This document shows, one piece after another, positions 51,164 through 58,610 of a DNA stretch of 64,000 nucleotides. The notes beneath the pieces were generated by a model that did not search any database, was not told where the DNA came from, and saw only the letters and a program-made list of their open reading frames with translations. The position numbers were made by a program, and so were the translations under genes. Position 1 is the stretch's first letter; the number at the start of each line of letters is the position of its first letter. This DNA is from Bradyrhizobium sp. Arg816 (lineage in GTDB: Bacteria > Pseudomonadota > Alphaproteobacteria > Rhizobiales > Xanthobacteraceae). The DNA is taken from contig NZ_JAPRAQ010000010.1 of the NCBI RefSeq assembly GCF_029989365.1, forward strand, positions 238,084-302,083, in the 5' to 3' direction.

Positions 51164-51511
51164 ATGACAATCAGGAATGGGCTCTATCACATTCGCATCG
51201 AGATGCTGGATGCCGTCCAGGGCGGCAACCAGGGCGTCATGGTCCTGCGCGACGGCAACATGCGAGGTGGCGATTCATTCTTCTTCGCCTATGGCAGCTA
51301 CGCCGCGGCCGACGGCAAGTGGAAGGGCGAGCTGACCAACGAGGAGCATTCGCCCTCGTTCGACGAGCGCCCGGTGTGGGGTCGCAAGGTCGTGACCATC
51401 GGCTTCAGCGGCACCTACACCGGCGAGACCGCCTATGGCGAAGGCATCGCGCTCGCCGGCAAGCAGAGCATCCGCTTCAAAGGCAATCTGCGGTTATTGG
51501 TGCCGGACTAG
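51164..51511 (+). CDS. GrlR-like single-domain protein
   Basis: 115 aa from MTIRNGLYHIRIEML; an ATG at 51089 in the same frame would add 25 residues with no homology. The pattern GLYHIRIEMLDAVQGGNQ, GVMVLRDGNMRGGDSFFFAYGSY, GKWKGELTNEEHSPSF and TIGFSGTY matches each half of the two 233/234-aa proteins near 56.3 and 59.6 kb. This beta-rich repeat resembles GrlR, the negative regulator of the LEE type III secretion genes. It could be a small regulatory binding protein here; no T3SS gene is nearby. Its stop overlaps the convergent SDR gene by 4 nt. Confidence 0.7.
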   Translation: MTIRNGLYHIRIEMLDAVQGGNQGVMVLRDGNMRGGDSFFFAYGSYAAADGKWKGELTNEEHSPSFDERPVWGRKVVTIGFSGTYTGETAYGEGIALAGKQSIRFKGNLRLLVPD

Positions 51512-52188
51512 ACCCGGCCGCTCACCGGGATCAGCGCGCCGGTGACGCCGCTCGCGGCGTCGCTGGTGAGGAAGAGGATCACCTCGGCGAGTTCCTGCGG
51601 TGTTACCCATTTGGAGAAATCCGCTTTCGGCATGTCGGCACGGTTGGCCTTGGTGTCGATGATCGATGGCAGCACCGCGTTCACGGTCACCTTGCCCTTC
51701 CACTCGTTGGCAAGCGCCTCGGTGAGGCGATGCACGCCGGCTTTCGACGCCGCATAGGGGCCCATGCCGGAACCTGCCTGAAGCGCGCCCATGGCGCCGA
51801 TATTGACGATGCGACCGGCCCCGGATGCGGCGAGATGCGGTAGCGCGGCGCGCGAGGTGTTGAGGGCCGTGAGCTCGTTGAGCGCATACATGCGCTGCCA
51901 GGTCTTGATGTCGCCTTCGCCGACGGTCTCGAACGCGAAGCCGCCGGCGATGTTGATCAGCGCATCCAGCCTGCCGAAGTGCTTTGCCGCCGCCTCGACC
52001 GCCGTCTTCGCTTGTGCTGGGTCGGACAGATCGACGCCGCCGATCTCGATGCGTTCGGGCGTTGCTGGCATCTGCGAGGGCGCGTGATCGATGCCGGCCA
52101 CGCGCGCGCCCCGCGCCAACGCCGTCTCGGCGACAACCTTGCCAAGTGCGCCGAGCGCGCCCGTCACGACAATGACTTTTCCCTGCAC
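51508..52188 (-). CDS. Short-chain dehydrogenase/reductase
   Basis: 226 aa from the GTG preceded by GGAGAG (VQGKVIVVTGALGALG); a TTG 30 nt upstream is less well placed. Rossmann motif VIVVTGALGALGKVVAE (TGxxxGxG), NAG-type DALINIAGGFA, and the catalytic Tyr-x3-Lys in GPYAASKAGVHRLTEAL with Ser at IVNIGAMGAL replaced by Gly-Ala around the usual Ser position. NAD(P)-dependent; substrate unknown. Convergent with the GrlR-like gene and divergent from the SGNH gene. Confidence 0.85.
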   Translation of the reverse strand: MQGKVIVVTGALGALGKVVAETALARGARVAGIDHAPSQMPATPERIEIGGVDLSDPAQAKTAVEAAAKHFGRLDALINIAGGFAFETVGEGDIKTWQRMYALNELTALNTSRAALPHLAASGAGRIVNIGAMGALQAGSGMGPYAASKAGVHRLTEALANEWKGKVTVNAVLPSIIDTKANRADMPKADFSKWVTPQELAEVILFLTSDAASGVTGALIPVSGRV

Positions 52189-52307
52189 GGCGCTCTCCGT
52201 CGTTTCAATTCGCGCCAACTATTGCGCGCGGTGAATTGGACTTGCAATGGCGGCGGCTTCCAAATTGGGCTATAAATGCAACTTTAGATGGTTGAGGAGG
52301 TTGTTTC

Positions 52308-53051
52308 ATGGCTGACAATTTGCCGACCCTCGAGTTTCCCGCTGCGATCGTTGATCTGCAGTACCCGCTGGAGAATTTCAGGAAGGCATTGGGCGGAAAG
52401 GGGCCCGTGCGCATCGTGGCGATGGGGTCGTCCTCGACGGCCGGACTCGGCAACGTCGTTGCATATCCCGCGCGGCTCGAGCTGTATTTGAGAAAACACT
52501 ATAAGGATGATGACCTCCATAAAGACATCCGGATCGACGTGTTCAACCGCGGCAAGGGCGGTGAAGATGCGCCACAGGAAGTGGATCGGTTCAACGACGA
52601 TATCTTTGCCGACAATCCTTCCCTGGTGCTCTGGCAAGTCGGAACCAACGCTGTGTTTCGCAAGGAGCAATTCGACTTCGATGAAGTGGTTGGGAAGATC
52701 GCCGAGGGATTGAAGCTCCTGCGCGGTCACCCGACCATGGACGTCATTCTGATCGACCCGCAATACGTGACAGCCATGATCGAGGACAATGCCGAGCTTT
52801 CGGAGAAGATGGTCTCGGCAATCCGGACCGCGGCGAAAGACGCCAAGGTCAATTTGTTCCAGCGCTGGGCGCTGATGCGGCATTGGCACACGTACAACAA
52901 CGCGACGTTCGAGCAGCTAATCGCGCCTGACGATGAGTTGAAGCTGCATCAGAGCGATTGGAGCACGATGCATGTTGCGCGCGCTCTTCGTTCGGCGATC
53001 CTAACGAAGACCGGCGTGACACAAAGATGCCCGTGTCTGATTACGATTTGA
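52308..53051 (+). CDS. SGNH/GDSL-type hydrolase
   Basis: 247 aa from MADNLPTLEFPA, preceded by TTGAGGAGG. SGNH blocks in order: VRIVAMGSSSTAGLGN (block I Ser, G-S-S-S instead of GDS), VFNRGKGGEDAPQ (block II Gly), LVLWQVGTNAVF (block III Asn) and LHQSDWSTMHVAR (block V Asp and His). No signal peptide is seen. Esterase or lipase of unknown substrate. Its end overlaps the convergent phosphatase gene by 11 nt. It starts about 120 nt after the divergent SDR gene. Confidence 0.82.
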   Translation: MADNLPTLEFPAAIVDLQYPLENFRKALGGKGPVRIVAMGSSSTAGLGNVVAYPARLELYLRKHYKDDDLHKDIRIDVFNRGKGGEDAPQEVDRFNDDIFADNPSLVLWQVGTNAVFRKEQFDFDEVVGKIAEGLKLLRGHPTMDVILIDPQYVTAMIEDNAELSEKMVSAIRTAAKDAKVNLFQRWALMRHWHTYNNATFEQLIAPDDELKLHQSDWSTMHVARALRSAILTKTGVTQRCPCLITI

Positions 53052-53784
53052 GATAGCGCTCTTTCAGCGCGGTCCGCTCGGCCGTGCCCAGCTTGAGCCC
53101 ATCGCGCAAATAGGTCTCGATATCGCCGTACTCCCTGCCGACGGCCTCGAACGCAGCGGCAAGATACGAGGCCTCGACGCTGCCAATGGCGTTGCGCACG
53201 TCGTCCGGCAGGTCGATGGCGGCCGTCGCGTCGCGCCTGTAGTGCTGGTTGGTCAACAGGTAGTCCTCGGCAATGACCTCGTCGGCCACACCGAGCGCAT
53301 GCAGGATCAGCGCGCTGGCAAAGCCGGTGCGGTCCTTGCCGGCGGTGCAGTGGATCACCAGCGGCGCGCGGTCCTCCAGGAGATGGCCGAACAGGTCGCG
53401 AAAGCTGTGCGTGTTGTGGCGGACATAGTTGCGGTAGGACTCCCGCATGAGTTCGAGCGCGACCGGCGCGGTGAGCCTGCCCTTGGCAAGCTCGGCGCGC
53501 AGCGCGGCCACGACGGTCGGCTCGATCGGGAGCGAATGCACCGTGATCTCGTTCACGACGCAGACGCCGGCCGCGCGCTCCTCGACGCCGCGAAAATCGA
53601 AGGCGCTACGCACACCCAGCGCACGGACGATCTCGACGTCGGCGGCCGTGAGCTGGCCGAGATGGTTGGAGCGGAAGATGTGGCGCCAGCGCGTGGTGCG
53701 GCCATCGATGGTCGGATAGCCGCCGAGGTCGCGAAAATTGCTGGCGCCTTGCAGGGCGAGGTGGCGGGCAGGGGAATCTGGCAT
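53041..53784 (-). CDS. Tyrosine/dual-specificity protein phosphatase
   Basis: 247 aa from MPDSPARHLALQGAS; a longer in-frame start exists. The P-loop VIHCTAGKDRTGFASALIL (HCx5R) with an upstream general-acid region (FDFRGVEERAAGV) and N-terminal NFRDLGGYPTIDGRTTRW place it in the Y_phosphatase3 group, which acts on phosphotyrosine or phosphoinositides. Its last 11 nt overlap the convergent SGNH gene. Confidence 0.88.
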   Translation of the reverse strand: MPDSPARHLALQGASNFRDLGGYPTIDGRTTRWRHIFRSNHLGQLTAADVEIVRALGVRSAFDFRGVEERAAGVCVVNEITVHSLPIEPTVVAALRAELAKGRLTAPVALELMRESYRNYVRHNTHSFRDLFGHLLEDRAPLVIHCTAGKDRTGFASALILHALGVADEVIAEDYLLTNQHYRRDATAAIDLPDDVRNAIGSVEASYLAAAFEAVGREYGDIETYLRDGLKLGTAERTALKERYLKS

Positions 53785-53852
53785 GAGATCAGCTTGGGTT
53801 ATGTTTCCACTGGACGCACTACGGCGTCCTTGAGTGCATTCAGGGGGCAATC

Positions 53853-54179
53853 ATGGGCCGGCACAAGGCCATTGTCTTGGCGATCACCGTGCTGTCGGGC
53901 GGAATTCTCGGTGCGGGACAGGCGGATGCGCAGACGTTCCGGACCTATCGCTGCGCCGATGGTACGCAGTTCATCGTGGGATTTTATGACGATGATAAAC
54001 GCGCCTTTCTCCAAATCGACGGCGAACCTGTCACGCTGGAGAGGCGGCTGGCGCTTTCTGGCGCGCGCTATTCGGGGGCAGGGATCACGCTGAGGATCGG
54101 CAAGACGGGAGCGACCACGGTCAAGCATCTGAAGCGGCCGGTCACGGCCTGTGCGGTGATCGAAAAGCCCGCGCTCTAG
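53853..54179 (+). CDS. MliC-like lysozyme-inhibitor-domain protein
   Basis: 108 aa. Signal peptide MGRHKAIVLAITVLSGGILG cleaved near ADA-QT. Mature core FRTYRCADGTQFIVGFYDDD, FLQIDGEPVTLERRLALSGARYSGAG then LRIGKTGATTVK matches the MliC/PliC pattern (Y-x-C, L-dG, SGa-rYs, then a basic loop). Such proteins bind and block lysozyme in the periplasm, but the sequence is short and the assignment is by pattern. No lipobox Cys, so it would be soluble periplasmic (PliC-type). Confidence 0.7.
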   Translation: MGRHKAIVLAITVLSGGILGAGQADAQTFRTYRCADGTQFIVGFYDDDKRAFLQIDGEPVTLERRLALSGARYSGAGITLRIGKTGATTVKHLKRPVTACAVIEKPAL

Positions 54180-54200
54180 CCGGGAGGCCACCAGGAATCA

Positions 54201-54235
54201 AAAAGGGCCGAAACCTCGTTGTTTCGACCCTTTTT
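54201..54235. terminator. Rho-independent terminator
   Basis: AAAAGGGCCGAAAC-CTCGTT-GTTTCGACCCTTTTT: 12-13-pair stem with a single mismatch, followed by a five-T run. It lies 20 nt after the MliC-like gene and, because the left arm begins with A's, could also stop the opposite strand before the DUF2735 gene end. Confidence 0.85.
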
Positions 54236-54290
54236 CAAACTTCCGTCGGACGCTTGCGCGAGCGCGGCGGTATCATACCAAACACAAACA

Positions 54291-54494
54291 TTAGCGTTCC
54301 CATTTGGGCTTTGCTTCGTCGACCGCATCCTGGTGGTACCAGCTGTCGCTGCAGATCGAGACGTTCGCGGGAAGCGAAGCATGATCGGCGGGAAGGCGGG
54401 TGTCGCCATGGCGGCGTCCGGCGAGAGCCGCGCGGCCCCCGACAGGGAATTGGTAGATCGTTGCAGATCCGTGATTCAGACCATTATTCATCAT
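54291..54494 (-). CDS. DUF2735-family small protein
   Basis: 67 aa. The N-terminal motif NNGLNHGSATIYQFPVGGRA is the DUF2735 hallmark (S-A-x-I-Y-Q-F-P-x-G-G-R), followed by RRHGDTRLPADHASLPANVS and a C-terminal ICSDSWYHQDAVDEAKPKW. Function is unknown, but in several rhizobia such genes stand beside glnII, as here, where it is divergent from glnII across a 536-nt gap. The association suggests a link to nitrogen control. Confidence 0.7.
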   Translation of the reverse strand: MMNNGLNHGSATIYQFPVGGRAALAGRRHGDTRLPADHASLPANVSICSDSWYHQDAVDEAKPKWER

Positions 54495-54930
54495 TGCGAT
54501 TGCTCCTGGGTCGAAGCGCCTTGGCCTCCATGGTGCGCCCGACTCGTTCGATTGTGGTTACTGGATTCCCCATATCGGCCGCGCATCCCGAATTGGAAAG
54601 TGCTGAAAAGGAAATCAGTTGCTGCCTAATCTGTGGGCATGTGACCCTCTGCATCCCCTAAGGCACCCTGTCGGTGGCTAACGCCTGGGCCATTCCAAAG
54701 GTTGCTAGGCACAGGCGCAAGACTTTGCGAAAGTTGCCGGACGTTGATGCGCGTTTCATCGGCAACCTCCGGCAACGGTGCGTCTGCTCCAGAATCAGGC
54801 GTTTTCCGCGGGATTTTTGCAGTGCAGCTTCACGCGAAGGTGCGCGGCTATGACGCATGCCGCCGGGGACGGTTTGCCGTCGGCGGGCCGATCCCGGCCG
54901 CGGTGGAAAACCTCCCGCACTGCGGCCTTT
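54495..54930. promoter_or_regulatory. Upstream region of glnII
   Basis: No gene is supported here. An inverted repeat GTTGCCG/CGGCAAC (54733-54739 and 54760-54766, 20-nt spacing) and A/T-rich patches lie 165-200 nt before the sigma-54 promoter, a suitable place for an upstream activator site. I see no clear NtrC (TGCACC-N5-GGTGCA) or NifA (TGT-N10-ACA) palindrome. Confidence 0.35.
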
Positions 54931-54946
54931 TGGCACGCAAAATGCT
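54931..54946 (+). promoter_or_regulatory. Sigma-54 (RpoN) -24/-12 promoter of glnII
   Basis: TGGCACGCAAAATGCT, one mismatch from TGGCACG-N4-TTGCW, with the invariant GG (54932-54933) and GC (54944-54945) separated by exactly 10 nt. Transcription would start about 12 nt downstream, giving a leader of roughly 75 nt. Rhizobial glnII is known to be transcribed from a sigma-54 promoter under NtrC (and in some species NifA) control, in agreement with this site. Confidence 0.85.
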
Positions 54947-55030
54947 TGTAGAGGGTCGGCCGATGATGGCCGGGTACAAACGTGCGGGGGCTCTCAACCC
55001 CACCTTTCGCATCATCTACAGAGAGGCTCA

Positions 55031-56065
55031 ATGACCAAGTATAAGCTCGAGTACATTTGGCTCGACGGATATACGCCGACTCCGAACTTGCGCGGCAAAA
55101 CACAGATCAAGGAATTCGCGTCGTTCCCGACGCTCGAGCAGCTTCCGCTCTGGGGCTTCGATGGCTCCTCCACGCAGCAGGCCGAAGGCCACAGCTCCGA
55201 TTGCGTGCTGAAGCCGGTCGCCGTGTTCCCGGACGGCGCGCGCACCAACGGCGTGCTCGTGATGTGCGAAGTCATGATGCCCGATGGCAAGACCCCGCAC
55301 GCCTCCAACAAGCGCGCCACCATCCTCGATGACGCCGGCGCCTGGTTCGGCTTCGAGCAGGAATACTTCTTCTACAAGGACGGCCGTCCGCTCGGCTTCC
55401 CGGCCTCGGGTTATCCCGCGCCGCAGGGTCCGTACTACACCGGCGTCGGCTTCTCCAACGTCGGCGACGTCGCCCGCAAGATCGTCGAAGAGCATCTCGA
55501 CCTCTGCCTGGCTGCCGGCATCAACCATGAAGGCATCAACGCGGAAGTCGCGAAGGGCCAGTGGGAATTCCAGATCTTCGGCAAGGGCTCCAAGAAGGCC
55601 GCTGACGAAATGTGGATGGCCCGCTACCTGATGCTGCGCCTGACCGAGAAGTACGGCATCGACATCGAATTCCACTGCAAGCCGCTCGGCGACACCGACT
55701 GGAACGGCTCCGGCATGCACGCCAACTTCTCGACCGAGTACATGCGTACGGTCGGCGGCAAGGAGTACTTCGAGGCGCTGATGGCGGCCTTCGACAAGAA
55801 CCTGATGGACCACATCGCCGTCTACGGCCCGGACAACGACAAGCGTCTGACCGGCAAGCACGAGACCGCGCCGTGGAACAAGTTCAGCTACGGCGTTGCC
55901 GATCGCGGCGCGTCGATCCGCGTGCCGCACTCCTTCGTCAACAACGGCTACAAGGGCTATCTGGAAGACCGCCGTCCGAACTCGCAGGGCGACCCATACC
56001 AGATCGCTTCGCAGATCCTGAAGACGATCGCGTCCGTGCCCGCCGACAAGAAGGCCGCGGCCTAA
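55031..56065 (+). CDS. glnII: Glutamine synthetase II (eukaryote-like GSII)
   Basis: 344 aa with AGAGAGG before the ATG. GSII landmarks: beta-grasp PLWGFDGSSTQQAEGHSSD, catalytic FGFEQEYFFYKDGRPLGFP (Glu ligands), NAEVAKGQWEFQI, NGSGMHANFST (His/Asn metal and ATP site) and the flap region RLTGKHETAPWNKFSYGVADRGASIRVP. Joins ammonia to glutamate using ATP; the octameric type II enzyme is not adenylylated, unlike GlnA. Transcribed from a sigma-54 promoter and followed by two hairpins. The DUF2735 gene lies upstream in the opposite direction. Confidence 0.97.
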   Translation: MTKYKLEYIWLDGYTPTPNLRGKTQIKEFASFPTLEQLPLWGFDGSSTQQAEGHSSDCVLKPVAVFPDGARTNGVLVMCEVMMPDGKTPHASNKRATILDDAGAWFGFEQEYFFYKDGRPLGFPASGYPAPQGPYYTGVGFSNVGDVARKIVEEHLDLCLAAGINHEGINAEVAKGQWEFQIFGKGSKKAADEMWMARYLMLRLTEKYGIDIEFHCKPLGDTDWNGSGMHANFSTEYMRTVGGKEYFEALMAAFDKNLMDHIAVYGPDNDKRLTGKHETAPWNKFSYGVADRGASIRVPHSFVNNGYKGYLEDRRPNSQGDPYQIASQILKTIASVPADKKAAA

Positions 56066-56076
56066 GATCCTCCCGG

Positions 56077-56100
56077 CCCGGGCCGGGGGGCCGGCCCGGG
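56077..56100. repeat. GC-only stem-loop after glnII
   Basis: CCCGGGCCGG-GGGG-CCGGCCCGGG: a perfect 10-bp all-GC stem with a four-G loop, 11 nt after the glnII stop. With no T run it is not itself an intrinsic terminator, but it could block 3' exonucleases and stabilise the glnII mRNA, or pause polymerase ahead of the terminator that follows. Confidence 0.75.
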
Positions 56101-56109
56101 TTGGTCTTC

Positions 56110-56144
56110 AATCCGCCGGAGCTGCAAAGCTCCGGCGGATTTTT
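56110..56144 (+). terminator. Rho-independent terminator of glnII
   Basis: AATCCGCCGGAGCT-GCAA-AGCTCCGGCGGATT followed by TTTG: a perfect 14-bp stem with GCAA tetraloop. This is the strongest terminator in the window and ends the glnII transcript before the GrlR-like gene. Confidence 0.9.
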
Positions 56145-56261
56145 GCATTCCGATGACAGCCGTTGTTGTGGGTCTGCCGGCCATGCCGGCTTGAAGTCTG
56201 TCCATCGCCGGCGAAACCGGGATAGAATGTCCCGGGATGCGCGGGGCCGGGGACACGGCTG

Positions 56262-56963
56262 GTGTTTGAAGGCTTCTACAAGGTGCGATTTCAGCTCGGC
56301 GACGCGGTCGGCCGGAGCGTGATGCATGTCGGCAATGGCAAGATGCTCGGCGGCAATTCGGCCTTCGCTCATATCGGCACCTATGAGAGGACTGAAGCCG
56401 GCGTCGACGTCGTCATCATGACAGTCCGCCACAACCCGGACCCGAACTACCGCGCCATGGCGGGCACCGACGATGCGACCTTGCTTGCGAAGGGCTGGGC
56501 CGACGGCGATCTCTTTCGCTTCAAGGGCGAGCTGAAAGAGCTGCCGGGCGTGCCGTTCCAGTCGGTGATGACGCCGATCACCGAAGACGAGGTGCCGATC
56601 GCGGGCGGGGTCGGCGAGGCCGGCATCGCCGACGGGCTCTATTCGGTGCACCTGCACATGCTCGACGGCGTCGATGGCGGCCTGACCGGCGTGATGCTGC
56701 TCAACCAGGGCCGCATCCTCGGCGGCGATGCCTCGTTCTACTATCTCGGCAGCTACACCGCGGCCAAGGGGCGCTGGAAGGGCCAGATCCTCAACCAGGA
56801 GCACACGCCGGCCAAGGACGATCCGATCTTCGGCGGCCACGAGGTCGGCATCGGTTTCTCCGGCACCTATGACGCGGAGCAGGCGGTGCTGGAGGCAACG
56901 GCGCTGGCCGGCAAGCGCAGCCTGCGCCTGACCGCCGCGCTCAAGCTGATGCATCGCGCCTGA
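56262..56963 (+). CDS. GrlR-like protein with two tandem domains
   Basis: 233 aa from a GTG. Domain 1 (residues 3-110): GFYKVRFQLGDAVGRSVMHV, GKMLGGNSAFAHIGTY. Domain 2 (residues 124-233): GLYSVHLHMLDGVDGGLTGV, RILGGDASFYYLGSYTAAKG, RWKGQILNQEHTPAKDD, VGIGFSGTY, ALAGKRSLRLTAALKLM. Domain 2 is close to the second domain of the 234-aa protein at 59.6 kb and to the single-domain protein at 51.2 kb. The repeat looks like GrlR, a regulator-binding protein of T3SS control; no type III genes are present here. It is followed 18 nt later by a ModA-like gene and may be co-transcribed. Confidence 0.7.
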   Translation: MFEGFYKVRFQLGDAVGRSVMHVGNGKMLGGNSAFAHIGTYERTEAGVDVVIMTVRHNPDPNYRAMAGTDDATLLAKGWADGDLFRFKGELKELPGVPFQSVMTPITEDEVPIAGGVGEAGIADGLYSVHLHMLDGVDGGLTGVMLLNQGRILGGDASFYYLGSYTAAKGRWKGQILNQEHTPAKDDPIFGGHEVGIGFSGTYDAEQAVLEATALAGKRSLRLTAALKLMHRA

Positions 56964-56981
56964 TCGCGACAGGAATAGCCC

Positions 56982-57665
56982 ATGGAAAACATTCGCATGC
57001 TCTCGACGCTCGGCCTGATGGGCGCGATGCGCAGCCTGTCCTCCGCCTTTGAGAGCGCATCGGGCATCCATGTCGACGCCGACTTCGCGCCAACGCTGGC
57101 GCTGTTGAAGCGGCTACGCGACGGCGAGGCCGCCGATCTCGTGATCCTTACCCGTGAGGGGCTCGACGAGATGATCGGCGAAGGCCGCGTGGCCGCGGCT
57201 AGCGCAGCCGATCTGGCGCGCTCCTTCGTCGGCATTGCCGTGCGGGCAGGGCAGGCGCATCCCGATATTGGCGGCGAAGCCGCGCTCCGCAAAACGCTGC
57301 TCGCGGCGCGGTCCGTCGCCTATTCGCGGCTGGGCGCGAGCGGTGTCTATTTTGCCCAGTTGATCCAGCAATGGGGCATCGCGGCCGAGATCAACGCCAA
57401 GGCGACCATCGTCGAGCAGGGCTTCACGGCGGAGCGGCTCGTCAGCGGCGAGGCCGACCTCGCCGTGCAGCAGGTCAGCGAGCTGAAGCAGGTCGACGGC
57501 ATCGAAGTCGTAGGTCCCATCCCGCACGATTTGCAGACACCGGCCGTGTTCTCCGCCGGCCGCATGGCGAGCGCCAGACATGCCGAAGCGGCCGATCGGC
57601 TGCTGCGCTATCTGGCATCGCCGGAGGTCGTCCCCGTGCTGCGCCAATCGGGACTCGAGCCTTGA
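56982..57665 (+). CDS. ModA-like substrate-binding domain protein without signal peptide
   Basis: 227 aa. Starts MENIRMLSTLGLMGAMRSL directly with the ModA-type strand (the family normally has a signal peptide before this point), then AFESASGIHVDADFAPT, LLKRLRDGEAADLVILTREGLDEM, KTLLAARSVAYSRLGASGVYFAQL and RLVSGEADLAVQQVSELKQVDGIEVVGPIP. The fold is that of molybdate/tungstate-type binding proteins, but the missing signal implies a cytoplasmic protein. Between the GrlR-like and Sel1 genes, on the same strand. Confidence 0.8.
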   Translation: MENIRMLSTLGLMGAMRSLSSAFESASGIHVDADFAPTLALLKRLRDGEAADLVILTREGLDEMIGEGRVAAASAADLARSFVGIAVRAGQAHPDIGGEAALRKTLLAARSVAYSRLGASGVYFAQLIQQWGIAAEINAKATIVEQGFTAERLVSGEADLAVQQVSELKQVDGIEVVGPIPHDLQTPAVFSAGRMASARHAEAADRLLRYLASPEVVPVLRQSGLEP

Positions 57666-57697
57666 ATTTGCCGGAGCAGAGACGCAACGTGGCGCCC

Positions 57698-58519
57698 ATG
57701 CGGACTTGTCTCCTTGCCATCCTCCTCACGCTCGCTGCGCCGTTGTCGGCGCATGCGCAATCGGCCGACCTCGTCCTGTGCGACCGGCTGGCCGCCGATC
57801 CCAGCGATCCCGACAAGCCGGCCGATGTGAAGGGCGTGACGGAGCTTGCTGCCTCCGACATTGCGACCGCCGTCAAATTCTGCAAGCTGGCCGCACCGTC
57901 GTCGCGGCGGGCGATGTTCGCGCTCGGCCGCGCCTATGCCGCCAACCGGCAGACGGCGGAAGCGATCGCCACCTGGCGCAAGGCGGCCGACAAGGGATCG
58001 AGCGCGGCGATGGTCGAGCTCGGCGTCGCCTACGGCACCGGCTCCGGTATTGCGAAAGACGAAGCACAAGCGCGCAAGCTGTTCGAGCGGGCGGCGCAGG
58101 CCGGCAATCCTCGCGGTGTCAGCAATCTTGCCGCGCTCGGCGGCGCTGGCGGTGCTGCGCCGGCCGATCCCGCACAGGCGCGCACGCTGCTCGGCAGAGC
58201 GGCCGAGACCAACGCGGAGGCGCAGTACCAGCTTGGCCTGATGCTCTCCAACGGCAACGGCGGTGAGAAGGACGACGTCGCGGCGCGCGCGATGTTCGAG
58301 AAGGCGGCGGCGCAAAACCATCCCGGTGCGCTGGAGCGGATGGGCGCCTTCGCGCAGGAAGGCCGCGGCGGCGCCAAGGACAAGGATGCCGCCAAGGCCT
58401 ATTACGAGCGCGCTGCCGCGCTCGGCGACGAGGACGCCAAGAAGGCGCTGGAGCGGCTCCGCTGTCCCTATGCGATCAAGGACAAGCAGGGCAAGCTCGT
58501 CACCACGCTCTGCTTCTAG
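57698..58519 (+). CDS. Secreted Sel1-like repeat protein
   Basis: 273 aa from MRTCLLAILLTLAAPLSAHAQ; a GTG 9 nt upstream is nearer a GGAG and is equally possible. Signal peptide, then a helical region with at least four Sel1-type repeats (residues 85-250): AMFALGRAYAANRQTAEAIATWRKAADKG, AMVELGVAYGTGSGIAKDEAQARKLFERAAQAG, AQYQLGLMLSNGNGGEKDDVAARAMFEKAAAQN, ALERMGAFAQEGRGGAKDKDAAKAYYERAAALG. Sel1 proteins are protein-interaction scaffolds; exported ones may act at the envelope. Role unknown. Confidence 0.82.
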   Translation: MRTCLLAILLTLAAPLSAHAQSADLVLCDRLAADPSDPDKPADVKGVTELAASDIATAVKFCKLAAPSSRRAMFALGRAYAANRQTAEAIATWRKAADKGSSAAMVELGVAYGTGSGIAKDEAQARKLFERAAQAGNPRGVSNLAALGGAGGAAPADPAQARTLLGRAAETNAEAQYQLGLMLSNGNGGEKDDVAARAMFEKAAAQNHPGALERMGAFAQEGRGGAKDKDAAKAYYERAAALGDEDAKKALERLRCPYAIKDKQGKLVTTLCF

Positions 58520-58553
58520 AGCGCGATGAGATCGCGCTTTAGAATTACTGCTT

Positions 58554-58602
58554 GAGCATGATCATTCCGGAAAACCGCTGCATACTTTTCCGGATCATGC
58601 TT
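58554..58602. repeat. Intergenic palindromic repeat (family E)
   Basis: GAGCATGATCATTCCGGAAAA and TTTTCCGGATCATGCT form an inverted pair around CCGCTGCATAC. This GAGCATGATC-TTCCGGAAAA element is one I associate with intergenic DNA across the Rhizobiales. It lies between the convergent Sel1 gene and the 152-aa hypothetical gene. Confidence 0.8.
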
Positions 58603-58610
58603 CTAGCTGA

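Noticed and set aside
54658..54936. 92-codon minus-strand frame upstream of glnII
   Set aside because: It runs through the sigma-54 promoter region and encodes Arg/Pro-rich low-complexity sequence without a ribosome site.
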